DNA from: Psychrobacillus sp040274765
GTDB lineage: Bacteria > Bacillota > Bacilli > Bacillales_A > Planococcaceae
Reading direction: 5' to 3'
DNA: 64,000 nt
Assembly (NCBI GenBank): GCA_040274765.1
Contig: JBEMAY010000007.1
Location: 1 to 64,000 of the forward strand
Both the position numbers and the translations under genes were made by a program. The stretch's first letter is position 1. Every line of letters starts with the position of its first letter. The notes under the pieces were generated by a model. That model was not told the DNA's origin and searched no databases. It saw only the letters and a list, made by a program, of their open reading frames with translations. Of the stretch, positions 8,241-15,681 are shown one piece after another.

Positions 8241-9152
8241 TTGAAAGATCATGCTCGATTAGTAAATACCATCCCCATCATTATAACAATATTTTTTTAT
8301 CTTCTGTTACTAGGTTTATTCCTGCGAGACGCTATAAGTGGTATCTCGTTTTTAGTTATATTGCTCCTTAGTCTATTTATGTTATCTATCTTCATCTTCC
8401 TATTTAGAAGGAAAAAGACGAATAGACAACAGCTTACTATTTCTCTAGCGATCCTCTTGCTTCTATTTTGTTATGAGCTTCCGCTTCTGGGGTTCGTTAC
8501 AAAAACATACGTAGCAAACGTATACGTAGAACCTAGACCGACAATAAAAGGTTCAGGAATCTTTATAGTTTCTGTTTCTGAAAAGCCTCTAGATAACATG
8601 AAAAGTCAACAGGAGGTCCAGAAGTATTTAAGAAACCACACTGATTTAGAGGTTATAAACGTTGCTAAGTTAACGAATGAAATTCTTTACGAGAATAAGA
8701 ACAACACAATATTTGAGTGGCTCCAACTCAAAAAAACGCCGAAGGAAGAAATGAGAGAGAATTTAAAGCTGTACTTCGGCAAAGAAGAAGCTAGGCTTAC
8801 AGAATATTTTAAGCATGATAAAGCCGTAGGAGACAGTGCAGGGCTAAGCTTGCTGTTAACTGAGCTCATTATAAAAGGTGAATTACAAAATAATCTACGT
8901 TTAGCTATTACAGGTGCTATTGATTCAGAGGGGAATGTTTTAGCCATTGGAGGCTTGAGAGAAAAGCTGCAAAATGTTAAAAAATATGGTTTTCCTTTTA
9001 TAATTATACCGAGCGAAAACGCTAAAGAAGCCGAGACCCTTCAGAGGGAGTTAAAGTTAAATATTGAAGTTTTTGATGTCGAGCATGTTGAGGAAGCGAT
9101 TAAAGTAATTAATGATTTGAACGAAAAATATAAAAAACAGATGGATAACTGA
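8241..9152 (+). CDS. Membrane-anchored Lon-like (S16) peptidase
   Basis: Three membrane helices (about residues 11-28, 35-55 and 66-83) precede a soluble region that ends in a Lon proteolytic domain. The catalytic dyad is visible: Ser199 in KAVGDSAGL and Lys242 in GGLREKL, 43 residues apart, the same spacing as Ser679 and Lys722 of E. coli Lon. Core strands LAITGAIDSEGNVLAIGG and IPSENAKE are typical. There is no AAA+ ATPase module and no PDZ domain as in YlbL, so it should act without ATP or with a partner. The start is TTG 8241 with AAGGAG upstream. It stands alone, followed by a terminator. Substrate unknown. Confidence 0.85.
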   Translation: MKDHARLVNTIPIIITIFFYLLLLGLFLRDAISGISFLVILLLSLFMLSIFIFLFRRKKTNRQQLTISLAILLLLFCYELPLLGFVTKTYVANVYVEPRPTIKGSGIFIVSVSEKPLDNMKSQQEVQKYLRNHTDLEVINVAKLTNEILYENKNNTIFEWLQLKKTPKEEMRENLKLYFGKEEARLTEYFKHDKAVGDSAGLSLLLTELIIKGELQNNLRLAITGAIDSEGNVLAIGGLREKLQNVKKYGFPFIIIPSENAKEAETLQRELKLNIEVFDVEHVEEAIKVINDLNEKYKKQMDN

Positions 9153-9161
9153 ACAGTTTAG

Positions 9162-9184
9162 AACGCCAAAAGTGGCGTTTTTTT
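9162..9184 (+). terminator. Rho-independent terminator
   Basis: 7-bp stem AACGCCA / TGGCGTT (9162-9168, 9173-9179) with a 4-base loop and seven T residues. Confidence 0.9.
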
Positions 9185-9217
9185 GTTTACAAAATTTCAT
9201 TTCCCTAAAATTTCAAG

Positions 9218-9246
9218 TTGTAAAAACAAACAAATGTTCGTATACT
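9218..9246 (+). promoter_or_regulatory. SigA promoter with LexA (SOS) box in the spacer
   Basis: TTGTAA (9218-9223) and TATACT (9241-9246) are 17 bases apart. The spacer contains CAAACAAATGTTCG (9227-9240), which matches 12 of 14 positions of the Bacillus LexA site CGAACATATGTTCG. LexA bound here would block RNA polymerase. This fits the YolD-like gene downstream, a family that is LexA-controlled in B. subtilis beside Y-family polymerases. Confidence 0.75.
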
Positions 9247-9270
9247 AAAAAGTAATAGGAGGGAACGAAT

Positions 9271-9492
9271 GTGCGCATATTAATTTTGAAGTCAATGAAA
9301 GCCAATCAGTTATCTGAAATGATTTACATGAAACACAATGGTGAAATCAGTAAGAGACGAGTTAAGGTGCTAAGTGTCTCTAAGGACTCCTTCCAGGCTT
9401 ATTGCTTTTTAAGAGGCACGAAAAGGGTCTTTAAAATCGAAAATGTGTTAGCATTTGTTCCTGTTCTTCAAAAGGAACGTGAGGTTATATGA
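9271..9492 (+). CDS. Small WYL-domain-like protein
   Basis: A 73-residue protein starting at GTG 9271 after AGGAGGG. The middle (IYMKHNGEISKRRVKVLSVSKDSFQAYCFLRGTKRVFKIENVLAFVPV) has the SH3-like beta-barrel pattern of WYL domains, without a DNA-binding domain. WYL modules sense ligands or nucleic acid in several regulators. It overlaps the YolD-like gene by 4 bases (ATGA) and is first gene of the operon behind the LexA-box promoter, so a part in the SOS response is likely. Exact role unknown. Confidence 0.65.
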   Translation: MRILILKSMKANQLSEMIYMKHNGEISKRRVKVLSVSKDSFQAYCFLRGTKRVFKIENVLAFVPVLQKEREVI

Positions 9493-9869
9493 ATATTCAT
9501 GATGAATTTTTTAAAGGGATTAAACAATCTAAATATCCTTTAGATCCTCGTCGAAATATTAAATGGGGGACATCTATGATGCTTCCGGAGCATGTCTCAC
9601 TACTTCGTGAGTATTATGAAGAAGTAAAAAAAGAACCTAGACCGGTATTGACCGAATATGATTATGTCTTGATATCAGAGACACTGGAAATAGCCTACAA
9701 TTCAAAAGGTGACACAAAGATCAAACGTTGGAAAAATGGTCAATTTGTTTATAACAGGGGTATTATTGAAGAAATAGATGTAAAGCATAGGGAAATTAAA
9801 CTGCAAGATCCATTTTATTTAATACCTATTAAGCTGGATGAAATAGTGGATATAACGATTATGGACTAA
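9489..9869 (+). CDS. YolD-like family protein
   Basis: A 126-residue YolD-like protein. The family signature is visible: DPRRNIKWGTSMMLPEHVSLLREYYEE near the N-terminus, then a small beta domain (NGQFVYNRGIIEEIDVKHREIKLQD, IPIKLDEIVDI). In Bacillus, YolD and YqjX are encoded directly before the Y-family polymerases UvrX and YqjW and are LexA-regulated. No polymerase gene follows here, only a 59-residue protein, so this operon has lost or never had one. It starts at ATG 9489 overlapping the WYL-like gene. Confidence 0.85.
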   Translation: MNIHDEFFKGIKQSKYPLDPRRNIKWGTSMMLPEHVSLLREYYEEVKKEPRPVLTEYDYVLISETLEIAYNSKGDTKIKRWKNGQFVYNRGIIEEIDVKHREIKLQDPFYLIPIKLDEIVDITIMD

Positions 9870-9882
9870 GGTGGGGCTAATT

Positions 9883-10062
9883 ATGAGCAAAACAAAGGAA
9901 CAATTAGAGCTTGATCAATTATTGAATGAATTAGTTGAAAAACATTCTGGTGAATTAGTTAATTCTTACATAGAGCGGATTAGCGATATGAGTTACCAGG
10001 ACATTGACCTAGAGCTATGCACAAGTATAAGAACAACATGTAACGAATCCACTAACCTGTAA
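9883..10062 (+). CDS. Small acidic hypothetical protein (59 aa)
   Basis: A 59-residue, mostly helical protein (MSKTKEQLELDQLLNELVEKHSGELVNSYIERISDM) with no family I recognise. I chose ATG 9883, which has AGGTGG 8 bases upstream; GTG 9871 is too close to that site. Third gene of the LexA-box operon and followed by its terminator, so it may have a role after DNA damage. No membrane segment. Confidence 0.65.
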   Translation: MSKTKEQLELDQLLNELVEKHSGELVNSYIERISDMSYQDIDLELCTSIRTTCNESTNL

Positions 10063-10081
10063 AAGGGAGGTGGATTTTTTT
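10046..10081 (+). terminator. Rho-independent terminator
   Basis: AATCCAC (10046-10052) pairs with GTGGATT (10070-10076), followed by a run of T. Ends the SOS-type operon. Confidence 0.8.
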
Positions 10082-10293
10082 ATCGTGAGTGCAAAGAAAA
10101 TATTCTATTCTATTTTGAACGTACATTATTATGTCGATAATTTAGTTGAGCAAACAAAAACCTTATAGTGCCACAACTTATAAATAAACAAAATAATTTC
10201 TTAAGATTTTCTTCAGAATTATACTGCTGGAATGTTAAGAAATGAAGGTTACAATAAGAATCATAAGAGAGCAAACGTGAGGAGGTAACAAAG

Positions 10294-10986
10294 ATGCCTG
10301 AGTTTACTGTACTAGTGACGGATGATGACCAAGACATTCGAGATGGGATAGAAATCTATTTAAAAAATGAAGGCTACCGTGTGTTGAAGGCAGGAAATGG
10401 GATAGAGGCACTGGAGCTACTAGAGGAAAATGAGGTTCATGTCATTGTGCTAGACATCATGATGCCCCAAATGGATGGAATTTCAGCAACATTTAAAATA
10501 AGGGAGCAAAGAAACATACCGATTATTATGTTGAGTGCGAAAGCAGAGGATTCCGATAAAATTCATGGCTTGTCGGTGGGTGCAGATGATTACGTTACAA
10601 AGCCCTTTCATCCAATGGAACTTGTTGCAAGAGTGAAATCTCAGCTTAGACGATACACAAAGCTTGGGACTTATCAGGGACAGCGGACAATGGTAGAAGT
10701 AGATGGCCTTATTTTAAACCAGGAAGCAAAGGAGCTTTCTGTCGAGGGAGAAGCAGTCAAGCTAACCCCAATTGAATATAAAATAACGGAACTATTAATG
10801 ACCAATGCAGGAAGAGTTTTTTCTATTCATGATATTTACGAACGAGTATGGAATGAGCCAGCGTACAACGCGGAGAACATTGTGGCTGTTCATATTCGTA
10901 AAATAAGAGAAAAAATTGAGGCAGATCCTAAAAATCCAAGATACTTAAAGGTGGTGTGGGGAGTTGGCTATAAAATCGACAAGTAA
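10294..10986 (+). CDS. OmpR-family response regulator
   Basis: A 230-residue two-component regulator. The receiver domain (1-120) has the acidic pocket DDD at 10-12, phosphoacceptor Asp54 in IVLDIMMPQMDG and the conserved Lys in DYVTKPF. The C-terminal winged helix (about 130-230) ends ENIVAVHIRKIREKIEADPKNPRYLKVVWGVGYKI, typical of the VanR/OmpR group. The start has GAGGAGG upstream. The partner kinase lies 138 bases downstream, with a small membrane protein gene between, overlapping both. Confidence 0.95.
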   Translation: MPEFTVLVTDDDQDIRDGIEIYLKNEGYRVLKAGNGIEALELLEENEVHVIVLDIMMPQMDGISATFKIREQRNIPIIMLSAKAEDSDKIHGLSVGADDYVTKPFHPMELVARVKSQLRRYTKLGTYQGQRTMVEVDGLILNQEAKELSVEGEAVKLTPIEYKITELLMTNAGRVFSIHDIYERVWNEPAYNAENIVAVHIRKIREKIEADPKNPRYLKVVWGVGYKIDK

Positions 10987-11128
10987 ATGGAGTTTTCTTT
11001 TTTCTATAGCCGCTATTCTTTGCGGAGCAATTTGTTTATTTTATTGTACGTCTCAGCTCATTCCCATCATGGAGATTAGCAAAACGTTTACAAATATTGT
11101 TGAGTTAATGAAAGGAGGAGCGAGATGA
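10964..11128 (+). CDS. Small membrane protein between regulator and kinase (54 aa)
   Basis: This 54-residue frame starts at TTG 10964, inside the last 23 bases of the regulator gene, with AAAGGTGG about 9 bases before it. It ends at TGA 11126-11128, sharing ATGA with the kinase start. The product (LAIKSTSKWSFLFSIAAILCGAICLF) has a basic N-terminus, one membrane helix (about 9-28) and a 25-residue outer tail. Overlap with both neighbours implies translational coupling in a three-gene operon. It could be an accessory protein of the kinase, or a relic of an earlier kinase N-terminus. No family recognised. Confidence 0.65.
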   Translation: MAIKSTSKWSFLFSIAAILCGAICLFYCTSQLIPIMEISKTFTNIVELMKGGAR

Positions 11129-13329
11129 AGCGCCCTCTAGGAAAAATAATATTAATGAGTGTATTAGTGGTAATAACTGTTGGTGCTTTTATTATGCTTA
11201 CTAATCTAGGCAGAGAATATATAGGTAAAGACTATTTCGATAGCTCTGATTTTCAAATGGAATTAGATGAGTTTGAGTCTGCGCTAGTGCCGTTAGTTTT
11301 AGCTGTTCCAGATATAGAACAGGTGAAGAAAAGCATCGTAGTGACCTCTAGTGAGATTGAAGAGCATCGTAATCGTTATGGAAACTTGGAAGATCAAATC
11401 TATTCTATAGAGCGTAACTATGAGGATAGAATAAATTCTACAACTACAGAGGAGACATCTGACGAGGGTGATACGGCACAGGAAAAGGATGTAGAAAACA
11501 CGGTTAGAGCGAGCCTCATAGCAGAACGGGATGCTAAGATAGCGGATATTAAGAAGAATTTTGAAAGCGATGAATACGTAGAAGAGAAAATACGAAAAGA
11601 AAAAGAAGAAGAAGTGGAAGCTTACTTCCAAAACATAGCTAAGGCAAAAAACCAGTTATTAAATGAAAAAGATGACTTTAACTACGAATTAAAAAATGTG
11701 GAAACTGGTGAGGTATTCACAAACGGAACGATTGGCAAAAAAATGGCTTTTAAGAAAGTATACTCCAGTGACAATGGCTATTTAAAGGAGAGAAACACCT
11801 ATTCTCTAGCTGTAAACGAAGACTATTATGAGGGTGTTTACAGGGATTTGAGTGACACGCTTGGAAGCCGATATACTCGCTTTGAGGGTACCATTGCCAT
11901 ATCAGAAGCAAGCATGCTGAGTGGGAACAGATCGTATGAATACAATTACTTTAAAACACGCCAGCTAATTTTCTATAGTGTCATTGTAGTAGGAATTCTT
12001 TCAGCAATATTATTTGTCTCCCTTTGGAGAAAGAACCGCAAAACTTTTATTTCTGATGAGGGTAAAGCAAAATATCAAGGCTTACCAATTGATGTTCAAG
12101 TGGTGTTCATTTTTGTTAGTGCGTTTCTAGCAATTATATTTACGGAAGAAGCAATACTATCAGTTTTTCATTATGGAGGATATGATATTCCAATTGGTGG
12201 TTTTATTATTGCGGTTATCTTAACAGCTGCAACTATTTATCAAATTCCATGGCTAAAAGAATCTTTGAGTACAGCGGATTGGAAAAACAGTCTAACAGTT
12301 CATGGATTTAAATCATTAGAAGGATTTTTCTTGAGTCGTTCCATTGGAGTACAAACGATTATCATGCTAGTAGTTGTGTTTTTCTGGGGAATGGGCACGG
12401 TCTTGATTGTAAATATTCCAGAGCTAATCATATTATGGATTCCTTGTACTTTATTTATAGGTATCCCTGTTCTATTTATTTTATTATCTAGAATGGCTTA
12501 TTTGAATCGTATCATTGGGAAAACCGAAGAGATGGTCAAGGGCAATGATGGCTCTGAAATTAAGGTGAAGGGAAGATCACCGATAGCTAAACTCGCATCC
12601 AATGTGAATGAGTTAAGAGGACGCGTACAGACTTCTCAAATAGAGCAGGTGAAGAGTGAGCGTCTAAAAACGGAGCTGATCACTAACGTAAGTCATGATT
12701 TAAGAACGCCATTGACCTCGATTATTACGTACACAGATCTTTTGAAAAGTCCAGATATTACGGAGGAAGAGCGAGCTTCGTATATTGCGATTTTAGATAA
12801 AAAATCATTGCGTTTAAAAACACTGATTGAGGATTTGTTTGAGGTATCCAAAATGGCTTCGGGAAATATCGAGCTAGACAAACGTAAGGTAGATCTAACT
12901 CAGCTTTTGCAGCAGGCGGTTGCAGAGCACCAGGAGGATATTGATAAATCAGGGCTAGATTATCGAGTGACTATAGGCTCCAAGCCAATCATGTCCTATG
13001 TAGACGGGCAGAAGTGGTGGAGAGTTCTAGATAATTTAATTATCAATACGTTAAAGTATTCGCTACCAAATACAAGAGTCTATATAAATTTAGACCAATT
13101 AGATGGTAAAGCTGTATTTGTCATTAAAAATATAGCCAAATACGAGCTAGGCGATGAAGTAGCAGAGCTTACCGAGAGATTTAAGCGTGCAGACACATCC
13201 CGTCATACAGAGGGCTCCGGACTAGGCCTTGCCATAGCTCAATCTATAGTAGACTTGCATGATGGTATCCTTGTAACCGAGGTAGATGGAGATCTGTTTA
13301 AAGTAACTGTCAAAATACCAGTTATCTAA
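11125..13329 (+). CDS. Sensor histidine kinase with long coiled-coil outer domain
   Basis: A 734-residue membrane kinase. TM1 at about 7-26, a 240-residue outer region rich in coiled coil (EERIRKEKEEEVEAYFQNIAKAKNQL), then a helix at about 280-298 and four or five more membrane helices (to about 455), a HAMP-like linker, a DHp domain with phosphoacceptor His524 in NVSHDLRTPLTSI, and a VanS-like ATPase domain (DNLIINTLKYS, GSGLGLAIAQSIVDLHDG). The multi-helix block between sensor and HAMP is less usual than the two-helix plan. ATG 11125 follows AAAGGAGGAG. Partner of the OmpR-type regulator upstream. Stimulus unknown. Confidence 0.9.
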   Translation: MKRPLGKIILMSVLVVITVGAFIMLTNLGREYIGKDYFDSSDFQMELDEFESALVPLVLAVPDIEQVKKSIVVTSSEIEEHRNRYGNLEDQIYSIERNYEDRINSTTTEETSDEGDTAQEKDVENTVRASLIAERDAKIADIKKNFESDEYVEEKIRKEKEEEVEAYFQNIAKAKNQLLNEKDDFNYELKNVETGEVFTNGTIGKKMAFKKVYSSDNGYLKERNTYSLAVNEDYYEGVYRDLSDTLGSRYTRFEGTIAISEASMLSGNRSYEYNYFKTRQLIFYSVIVVGILSAILFVSLWRKNRKTFISDEGKAKYQGLPIDVQVVFIFVSAFLAIIFTEEAILSVFHYGGYDIPIGGFIIAVILTAATIYQIPWLKESLSTADWKNSLTVHGFKSLEGFFLSRSIGVQTIIMLVVVFFWGMGTVLIVNIPELIILWIPCTLFIGIPVLFILLSRMAYLNRIIGKTEEMVKGNDGSEIKVKGRSPIAKLASNVNELRGRVQTSQIEQVKSERLKTELITNVSHDLRTPLTSIITYTDLLKSPDITEEERASYIAILDKKSLRLKTLIEDLFEVSKMASGNIELDKRKVDLTQLLQQAVAEHQEDIDKSGLDYRVTIGSKPIMSYVDGQKWWRVLDNLIINTLKYSLPNTRVYINLDQLDGKAVFVIKNIAKYELGDEVAELTERFKRADTSRHTEGSGLGLAIAQSIVDLHDGILVTEVDGDLFKVTVKIPVI

Positions 13330-13341
13330 TAAGAAATACGC

Positions 13342-13369
13342 CCCCCTTCCTTTGTGGAAGGGGGTTTTT
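13342..13369 (+). terminator. Rho-independent terminator
   Basis: Perfect 9-bp GC-rich stem CCCCCTTCC / GGAAGGGGG (13342-13350, 13356-13364) and five T. Ends the two-component operon. Confidence 0.95.
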
Positions 13370-13396
13370 GATGGAAAAGGGGAGTTGGACTTGGGA

Positions 13397-13468
13397 TTGT
13401 AGTAAAACAGGATCAATAGGATGCTCCGTCGCTGTGTTGTAGTAAAAAATTGGTTGATTGTCGTAAAG
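13397..13468. repeat. Degenerate short tandem array (TTGTAGTAAAA core)
   Basis: TTGTAGTAAAA starts at 13397 and 13437, and TTGTCGTAAAG at 13458: distances of 40 and 21 bases, that is about 2x20 and 1x21. This matches the period of the clearer arrays at 42438 and 54750. It lies just past a terminator. Only three copies, one position blank, so confidence is low. Confidence 0.35.
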
Positions 13469-13618
13469 TAGAGAAGCATAACCCGCTTCTAGATTGTATA
13501 TGCGATTCTCTAAATGAGGAATGAGTGAATGTTGAGTAGGAAGTCTATGGATAAATCGCTTATAGACTTCAATTTGTTTGGGGATGACAGTGGCTGGTCT
13601 ATAGTAATCTCTCCTTTT
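13466..13618 (-). pseudogene. Remnant of a NERD-domain (nuclease-related) gene
   Basis: On the minus strand, TVIPKQIEVYKRFIHRLPTQHSLIPHLENRIYNLEAGYASLL closely resembles the N-terminal helices of bacillar NERD-domain proteins (pattern: RRLP, NHP, IEEDLAKRxAGYxGE). The resemblance stops at AGY; what follows is the degenerate repeat array and the neighbouring terminator, not the NERD nuclease core. No suitable start codon with a ribosome site is visible. I read it as a truncated, non-functional fragment. Recognition is from memory. Confidence 0.4.
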
Positions 13619-13711
13619 TGTTAAAACATAACATCTAGTATAATAGAAAACAAGTATCAGGAGACAGAATTTTCCCATAAATGATATACTCAAAATAAAG
13701 GGGGGATTACA

Positions 13712-14176
13712 ATAGAATCTTTATACCAACTTAACTTCGCTAGAATCTATACATTAGGTAGAATCAAACAATGCCGAGATGATGAATGGGATGTAAAGCC
13801 TAAAGGATTCTCTAACACCATTCGGTGGAACGTCGGTCATGTATTTGTACAAATGGAGATTTTAGTTCAAAAAGCAATCCCGACCTACCAAATAGTACAT
13901 CCCGAATGGTTACCTTTTTTTGCACCAGGAACAAATCCGGATGAATGGCAAGAGATACCTCCTTCACAGGAAGAATTAGTTAGTAGCTTACGAGAACAGC
14001 TGGACCGTGTGTTAGCACTATTAGCACCAAAACTACAGGATTATTTAATAGATACCTTGGAAATAGGGAATCTACACAGTATGGAAACCGTAGAGGCAAT
14101 TGTGCAATTTATTGTCTGGCATGAGGGTGTTCATGCAGGAATCATTCATTCGATCAATCAAGCAAACATGGAGTAA
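13712..14176 (+). CDS. DinB-family protein with non-canonical (ATA) start
   Basis: A DinB/YfiT-like four-helix metalloprotein. The first ATG in frame is at 13853, but the 47 codons before it clearly belong to the family: LYQLNFARIYTL, DEWDVKPKGFSNTIRWNVGHVFVQME, with His of the first metal site in GHV and later WHEGVHAGII. The frame is open back to a TGA at 13682 and has no ATG, GTG or TTG. AAAGGGGGG lies 6 bases before ATA 13712, so ATA (or ATT 13706) is the likely start, or the start codon was lost. Full length would be 154 residues, normal for the family. Three bases separate it from the next gene. Confidence 0.7.
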   Translation: MESLYQLNFARIYTLGRIKQCRDDEWDVKPKGFSNTIRWNVGHVFVQMEILVQKAIPTYQIVHPEWLPFFAPGTNPDEWQEIPPSQEELVSSLREQLDRVLALLAPKLQDYLIDTLEIGNLHSMETVEAIVQFIVWHEGVHAGIIHSINQANME

Positions 14177-14179
14177 CAG

Positions 14180-14689
14180 ATGAAAATTTACATTGTGGGA
14201 TCTGTAGGAAGTGGGAAAACGACTCTAGCTCGCCAGCTTGCAGAACATTATAATATTCCTCATTTTGAAACAGATAACTTTGTTTGGACGAGACATCCTA
14301 GCGGAGATATTAGAAATTCGGTGGATAAACGAGACAAATTACTAAATTATGCAATTGAATTAGATCAGTGGATAATAGAAGGGGTGCATATGGATTGGAC
14401 TGACGAGGCATTAGAAGCCTCTGATTATATTCTCTTCCTAGATGTTCCTGTAAGTATTAGGCATTGGCGGATAGTTAAGCGATATACTCGTCAAATGTTG
14501 AGACTAGAAAAGGCCAACTATAAACCGACTTTTTCTATCTTTATAAAAATGTTTCGATGGAATAGTTACTTTGAAAAACAAATGAAGCCGGAATTTCAAA
14601 AGAAATTTAGTGCGTATGATAAGAAAGTGGTACAACTTTCAACGAGTGATTTATTAAAGATAAAAACTATTTTAGAATCCATTACATAA
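14180..14689 (+). CDS. P-loop kinase-like protein (topology modulation/FlaR type)
   Basis: A 169-residue nucleotide-binding protein of the adenylate-kinase-like group often annotated as DNA topology modulation protein FlaR. Walker A is GSVGSGKTT at residues 8-16, followed by HFETDNFVW and a Walker-B-like YILFLDVP. The sequence RHWRIVKRYTRQ is the arginine-rich lid region. Follows the DinB gene by 3 bases, so cotranscribed. The phosphate acceptor is unknown; the DNA topology name has weak support. Confidence 0.8.
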   Translation: MKIYIVGSVGSGKTTLARQLAEHYNIPHFETDNFVWTRHPSGDIRNSVDKRDKLLNYAIELDQWIIEGVHMDWTDEALEASDYILFLDVPVSIRHWRIVKRYTRQMLRLEKANYKPTFSIFIKMFRWNSYFEKQMKPEFQKKFSAYDKKVVQLSTSDLLKIKTILESIT

Positions 14690-14694
14690 CAGAA

Positions 14695-14732
14695 AAAGAG
14701 ATAGCCTATAATTGTATAGGTCATCTCTTTTT
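14695..14732. terminator. Rho-independent terminator
   Basis: A 16-base arm (14695-14710) pairs with 14715-14730 with two imperfect positions, loop ATTG, then eight or more T. Located between convergent genes. Confidence 0.85.
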
Positions 14733-14978
14733 TTTTAACGCTTCTAGCTCTTTAATGACGTAGTCCAGTTTTTTTTCTATTTGAGAAAGCTGAAGTTTCT
14801 GGTTATTTTTAGATTTTTTTTCAGATTGTTCTTTTTCCGAAATTTCTTGTAGGGCAATTCCTTCACCAATTGTGCCAATAAGAAAACCTAATGTGATGAC
14901 GGCAGAGCCCAAGAAGTCCAAAGTGGCGGCTAAGTTTGGCTGCTCACTGGGTTGGTCATTATTGTTTTTGGGAGTCAT
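14721..14978 (-). CDS. Small membrane protein with coiled-coil tail (85 aa)
   Basis: An 85-residue protein: polar N-terminus (MTPKNNNDQPSEQPN), one membrane helix (about 18-44, LDFLGSAVITLGFLIGTIGEGIAL), then a charged coiled-coil tail ending LDYVIKELEALKKKR. The stop codon lies inside the terminator shared with the convergent P-loop gene. A weak AAAGGATG precedes the ATG. No family recognised; topology suggests a membrane scaffold or partner protein. Confidence 0.65.
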   Translation of the reverse strand: MTPKNNNDQPSEQPNLAATLDFLGSAVITLGFLIGTIGEGIALQEISEKEQSEKKSKNNQKLQLSQIEKKLDYVIKELEALKKKR

Positions 14979-15038
14979 GTGTTGTCTATCATCCTTTGGC
15001 TATCTTTTTATTAGCATATGATAGCAAAAGAGGTTTGG

Positions 15039-15680
15039 TTATTTTTTTGTAGAGACTAACTTATGCTCATATGCATAAATGACAGCTTGGGTACGATCGT
15101 TTACCTCCAACTTAGACAAAATGTTGCTGACATGCGTTTTTGCTGTTTTGAGTGCAATAAATAAAGTATCGGCAATATCTTGATTGGTTTTGCCTTCGGC
15201 TATGAGTAGAAGTACTTCTAGTTCTCTATCGGTCAAATCTTCATGTAGTGAACGACCAGTTCCTTGCCTCATGCGTAACATCATTTTGTTAGTGACCTCT
15301 GGCTCCAAAACGGCATTACCGTTTAACGTTTTACGAATAGAATCTGCAATATGTGAGGCTTTAGACGTTTTCAAAAGATAGCTGATCGCCCCAGCTTCCA
15401 AAGCAGGGTAGACCTTATCATCATCGATAAAGCTAGTAACTACCATTACTTTAGCATCCGGCCACTTTTTAATAATTTCCCTTGTAGCCTCAGCTCCGTT
15501 CATAATAGGCATAACCATGTCCATTAGAATGATGTCAGGTCTATACTTAAGTGCCAAGTCAACGGCTTCCTGGCCATTCGCGGCCTCCGCTACAACTTCC
15601 ATATCTGGCTGTGCTTGTAAATACGCTGAAACACCGATGCGTACCATCTCATGGTCATCGGCCAACAAAATGCGAATCAT
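15039..15680 (-). CDS. liaR: Response regulator LiaR
   Basis: NarL/LuxR-type regulator of 213 residues. Receiver with Asp54 in IILMDMVMPIMNG and an HTH at the C-terminus (LTDRELEVLLLIAEGKTNQDIADTLFIALKTAKTHVSNILSKL). I chose ATG 15680, 1 base after the liaS stop, with AAGGGAG upstream. Last gene of liaI-liaH-liaF-liaS-liaR. In B. subtilis LiaR activates the lia promoter when lipid II-cycle antibiotics such as bacitracin damage the envelope. Confidence 0.95.
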   Translation of the reverse strand: MIRILLADDHEMVRIGVSAYLQAQPDMEVVAEAANGQEAVDLALKYRPDIILMDMVMPIMNGAEATREIIKKWPDAKVMVVTSFIDDDKVYPALEAGAISYLLKTSKASHIADSIRKTLNGNAVLEPEVTNKMMLRMRQGTGRSLHEDLTDRELEVLLLIAEGKTNQDIADTLFIALKTAKTHVSNILSKLEVNDRTQAVIYAYEHKLVSTKK

Positions 15681-15681
15681 A

